Shown piece by piece: positions 61,506 through 64,000 of a stretch of DNA of 64,000 nucleotides. The position numbers and the translations under genes were made by a program. A model generated the notes under the pieces. That model saw nothing but the letters and a program-made list of their open reading frames with translations, had not been told where the DNA came from and did no database searches. The DNA comes from Advenella kashmirensis WT001 (GTDB taxonomy: Bacteria; Pseudomonadota; Gammaproteobacteria; Burkholderiales; Burkholderiaceae_B): assembly GCF_000219915.2 (NCBI RefSeq), contig NC_017964.1, positions 1,426,001 to 1,490,000 of the forward strand, read 5' to 3'. Every line of letters starts with the position of its first letter. Positions within the stretch are counted from its first letter, which is position 1.

Positions 61506-62796
61506 CCATACGCCTTGCCATTATCATTATGTCCGCGCTGGGCATGATGAGCGATACCGTGCTTATCGGTTTTTATCCGCAGTTTTTTGACATGCGCTAT
61601 GGCAACACCGATCAGGTGCACACAGGGATGTATGTGGCAGCGATATCGATTGCCGTCATGTGTACGCTGCCGATTTGGGTGCGGGTAGCCAAACGGTTCG
61701 AGCCCATGTCGCTTATTGGTTTTACCCAATGCATCGCGGGCCTGCTGTGTCTGTCGGCCATCTGGGCAGAAACGCTGACGCAGTACTGGGTTTTGACCAT
61801 GCTCATGTTCATGTTCAAAAGCAGTTACTTGCTGATGTTTCCGTACCTGATGCGCATCGTCAATAGCGATGAACACAGCCGGACCATCGCGCTGCTCTCT
61901 GTTGTGGTGCACATCTCGGGCATTCTGGCCGCGGCTTCGGGGGGTTATATATTGCAGCACTTGGGAGCGAGTGCGGCACTGGTTCTGATGGCCGCTGGTG
62001 ATTTTGGCCAAATGGCGATTACGCTCTGGCTCAATCGCACGGGGAAAATCATCAAGATCAACAAGCAGGAGGATATCAATGCACAGGACATCAAGGATAC
62101 AGCGGCGATCGTTGCTGATGATGCCACGGCACCCGCGCCGGTAGCCACACGCCGCGGATTCTCGCATTTGACCAAGGGCATTCTGACGCTCAGCCTGATT
62201 ATGTTTGTGTTTGATTTCAGTGCCTATCTGATACGGCCGTTCTTCTCCGAATACTGGATTTATGCGACGGCACACAAGGACCAGACACTGGCCGGCTTGA
62301 TTTTTGCCATACCAGGACTGGCGGCGGTGGTTGCCTGATTGTCAAGCATCGGCTGAGCGCGACGGCGACGCAGCGCAATGAAAACCTCTCCTGGAATCTG
62401 CTGTTGTCGCTGGTCGGCCTGTACCTGCAGTCTATCCCGTCCGACATTGCCATTGTGATCGGGCGTTGCATGTACGGCTGGGGGCTGTTCCAGGTTGCCG
62501 TCAAGCTTGAAGTCAGTCTGTTTAGCATCAGTCGCAAGGAAGACTATGCACATCACTTCAGTATCACCAATTTTTTCCAGAACCTGGGCGTGCTTATTTC
62601 GTCCTGGTGCGCAGGCTATATCGTCAGTCTGATCAGCCATCAGGCCGTGTTCCTGATTGCCGCAGGCGGCATCGCGTTGACCTGGCTGGCCAATAAGCTG
62701 ACGCTGAATCTGGACCATATCAAGACAACCGGTGTTCCGCAGGGCGCCGATACAGACAGGAGCAGCGAAATTGAACTGGAATCCCGGCGCGTTTGA
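61502..62796 (+). CDS. MFS transporter, probable siderophore exporter (AlcS-like), frameshifted
   Basis: Major facilitator, about 12 helices (RLAIIIMSALGMMSDTVLIGF, MYVAAISIAVMCTLPIW, LMFMFKSSYLLMFPYLMRIV ... FQNLGVLISSWCAGYIVSLI). Overlaps the monooxygenase stop by four bases. A C is missing at 62334-62335: GCC-TGA becomes GCC-CTG-ATT (VALIVKHRLSA). Restored length 431. Same broken context (GCC[C]TGAT) as in purM. Its place inside the locus and resemblance to AlcS suggest it exports the siderophore. Confidence 0.75.
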
Positions 62797-64000
62797 GATT
62801 CGGGAACTTGTTCCCGAACAGGATGTACCCGTATTTCATCCTTGGTTCGACCTGGAATATGCCAACTACTGGGACATGGCAGGCATGAGCCGGCAGGAAG
62901 TGCTGGCCTTTTACAAGGCGCAGCAGGCCAGTTCGCGCGAATGGGCCTGGGTGGGTACGCAGCATGGACAGATTTGTTTTCTGCTCGAATGCTATGACCC
63001 GCAGCATCATGCTATCGCCGGGCATTACGAGGTGCAGCCCGGCGATATCGGCATGCATTTTTTTGTGGCGCCGGCAACCGAAAAGCGCCGTGGCTATACG
63101 CTGGATGTCATGCGGCATGTCATGCATTACCTGTTTCATCAGGTTGGTGCACGACGGGTCGTGGTTGAACCCGATAGCCGCAATGACAAGGTAAGAGCAA
63201 TCAACCGCAAGGCCGGATTTGCAGAGGTTGGTCTTATTGCTCTTAAAACCAAGCAAGCCATGCTGTCTATCGCTACCAGGCCAGCCTTCGAAGCAACCCT
63301 ATCACTTTCAGGAAATACTAAGATGAGCCATTATCCCGTACCGTCAGCGCAACAGCATTTGCGTCATCTCGAACCCGAGATCTGGAAACATGTCAATCGT
63401 CATCTGGTTGCCAAAGCCATTGCCGAGTTTTCGCACGAGCAGATTCTAACGCCTGCGCATAGTGACGCGCCTCATGATGCTCGCCATGCTGAGCATGACG
63501 ATAGCCTGCAGGCCTATGTACTGGTCTCAGACGATGGCCAAACGCAGTATCAGTACCTGGCTCGCCCCATGATGTTACGGCACTGGCATGTTTCAGAGCC
63601 ATCGGTCACCCGTATCAGCAATGGCCAGACGCTTGACCCGGATGCCTTGTCGTTTATTATCGACTTCAAGGACACGCTGGCCATACCAGCCGACAAATTG
63701 CCGGTTTATCTCGATGAGATAAGCAGTACGCTGTATGGCGCAGCATATAAGCGATGCCACCAGTCATTGGATAGCAAGGCTCTATTGCACGCGGACTATC
63801 AGCAGATAGAAGCAGCCATGACAGAGGGGCATCCGGGCTTTGTGGCCAACAACGGTCGCATAGGCTTTAATGTGTTCGATTATGAAAGCTATACGCCGGA
63901 AACCGGCAGTCGCTTTACGCTGGTATGGCTGGCGGTCCATCGCGCCCATGCCCATTTCGCATCGCTGTCCACGCTGGAATACGACAGTTTTGTGCGTAGT
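62771..64000 (+). CDS. Siderophore N-acetyltransferase and IucA/IucC-type synthetase in one frame (partial)
   Basis: One uninterrupted frame from TTG 62771 (AGGAG 8 bases upstream) to the window end. Residues 1-180 are an AlcB/IucB/DfoC-N-type GNAT acyltransferase: NPGAFEIRELVPEQDVPVF, FHPWFDLEYANYWDM, FFVAPATEKRRGYTLDVMRH, GARRVVVEPDSRNDKVRAIN. At codon 185 (ATG 63323) begins MSHYPVPSAQQHLRHLEPEI, the start of a NIS synthetase (HVNRHLVAKAIAEFSHE; GHPGFVANNGRIGFN). No stop separates the domains, as in Erwinia DfoC; but AGGA and ATG are present at the junction and a TAA in another frame ends at 63321, so a lost frameshift between separate genes is possible. The synthetase continues beyond the window. 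Confidence 0.8.
   Translation, partial: MNWNPGAFEIRELVPEQDVPVFHPWFDLEYANYWDMAGMSRQEVLAFYKAQQASSREWAWVGTQHGQICFLLECYDPQHHAIAGHYEVQPGDIGMHFFVAPATEKRRGYTLDVMRHVMHYLFHQVGARRVVVEPDSRNDKVRAINRKAGFAEVGLIALKTKQAMLSIATRPAFEATLSLSGNTKMSHYPVPSAQQHLRHLEPEIWKHVNRHLVAKAIAEFSHEQILTPAHSDAPHDARHAEHDDSLQAYVLVSDDGQTQYQYLARPMMLRHWHVSEPSVTRISNGQTLDPDALSFIIDFKDTLAIPADKLPVYLDEISSTLYGAAYKRCHQSLDSKALLHADYQQIEAAMTEGHPGFVANNGRIGFNVFDYESYTPETGSRFTLVWLAVHRAHAHFASLSTLEYDSFVRS

Overview
The window reads as one contiguous chromosomal segment of a betaproteobacterium. The gene order pcnB-HAD-hda-perM/purM, tsaE-amiC-mutL-miaA, ffs-dnaX-ybaB-recR, carA-carB, greA/yhbY/rlmE-ftsH-folP-glmM, ppx/ppk-pstSCAB is typical of Burkholderiales. 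The protein flavour, together with a putative hydroxamate siderophore locus, points to the Alcaligenaceae (Bordetella/Achromobacter/Advenella relatives; Advenella is my best guess from recall, not proven here). No rRNA, CRISPR array, insertion sequence or prophage was seen.

Layout. 1-10.3 kb: housekeeping genes on the minus strand (pcnB, HAD phosphatase, hda, AI-2E permease, miaA, mutL, amiC, tsaE, AEC transporter), with purM on plus. 10.4-13.3 kb: xerD, a YbaK-type deacylase, a small zinc-ribbon gene, a tRNA-Arg(CCT) and a 47-residue acidic ORF with a strong terminator. 13.3-17.4 kb: an accessory block with a GntR regulator-TSUP exporter-DUF1634 operon behind a 22-bp perfect palindrome, and an Lrp regulator divergent from an EamA exporter. 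17.9-23.9 kb: a two-gene AddB/AddA-like helicase-nuclease pair. 24.0-27.5 kb: 4.5S RNA, dnaX, ybaB, recR. 27.6-38.8 kb: transaldolase, a secreted unknown, carAB, bacterioferritin, SDR, histidine phosphatase, uracil permease, greA. 38.9-45.7 kb: yhbY, rlmE, ftsH, folP, glmM, OlsB-like acyltransferase. 45.8-54.1 kb: a phosphate block (ppx, ppk, pstSCAB) with PhoB-box-like repeats ahead of both ppk and pstS. 54.5-57.8 kb: DUF1330, CadR-like regulator and a Zn/Cd/Pb P-type ATPase. 58-64 kb: a siderophore locus (TonB receptor, N-hydroxylase, MFS exporter, acetyltransferase in one frame with an IucA/IucC-type synthetase) that runs off the end.

The most important property of this sequence is that sixteen recognisable genes are interrupted by 21 apparent frameshifts. 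In twenty of these, adding one base restores a full-length protein, nearly always at a short C or G run; the other needs one base removed from a G5 run. The tRNA also lacks one base. Essential genes are hit on both strands, so I read these as sequence errors rather than gene decay, and I annotate each gene as one restored unit with the break position.

Biological points worth following: a ten-adenine run in dnaX placed exactly where a short gamma subunit would end; the possible DfoC-like acetyltransferase-synthetase fusion; a bacterioferritin without the haem-ligand methionine; and the Pho, Fur, GntR and MerR-type operator candidates.
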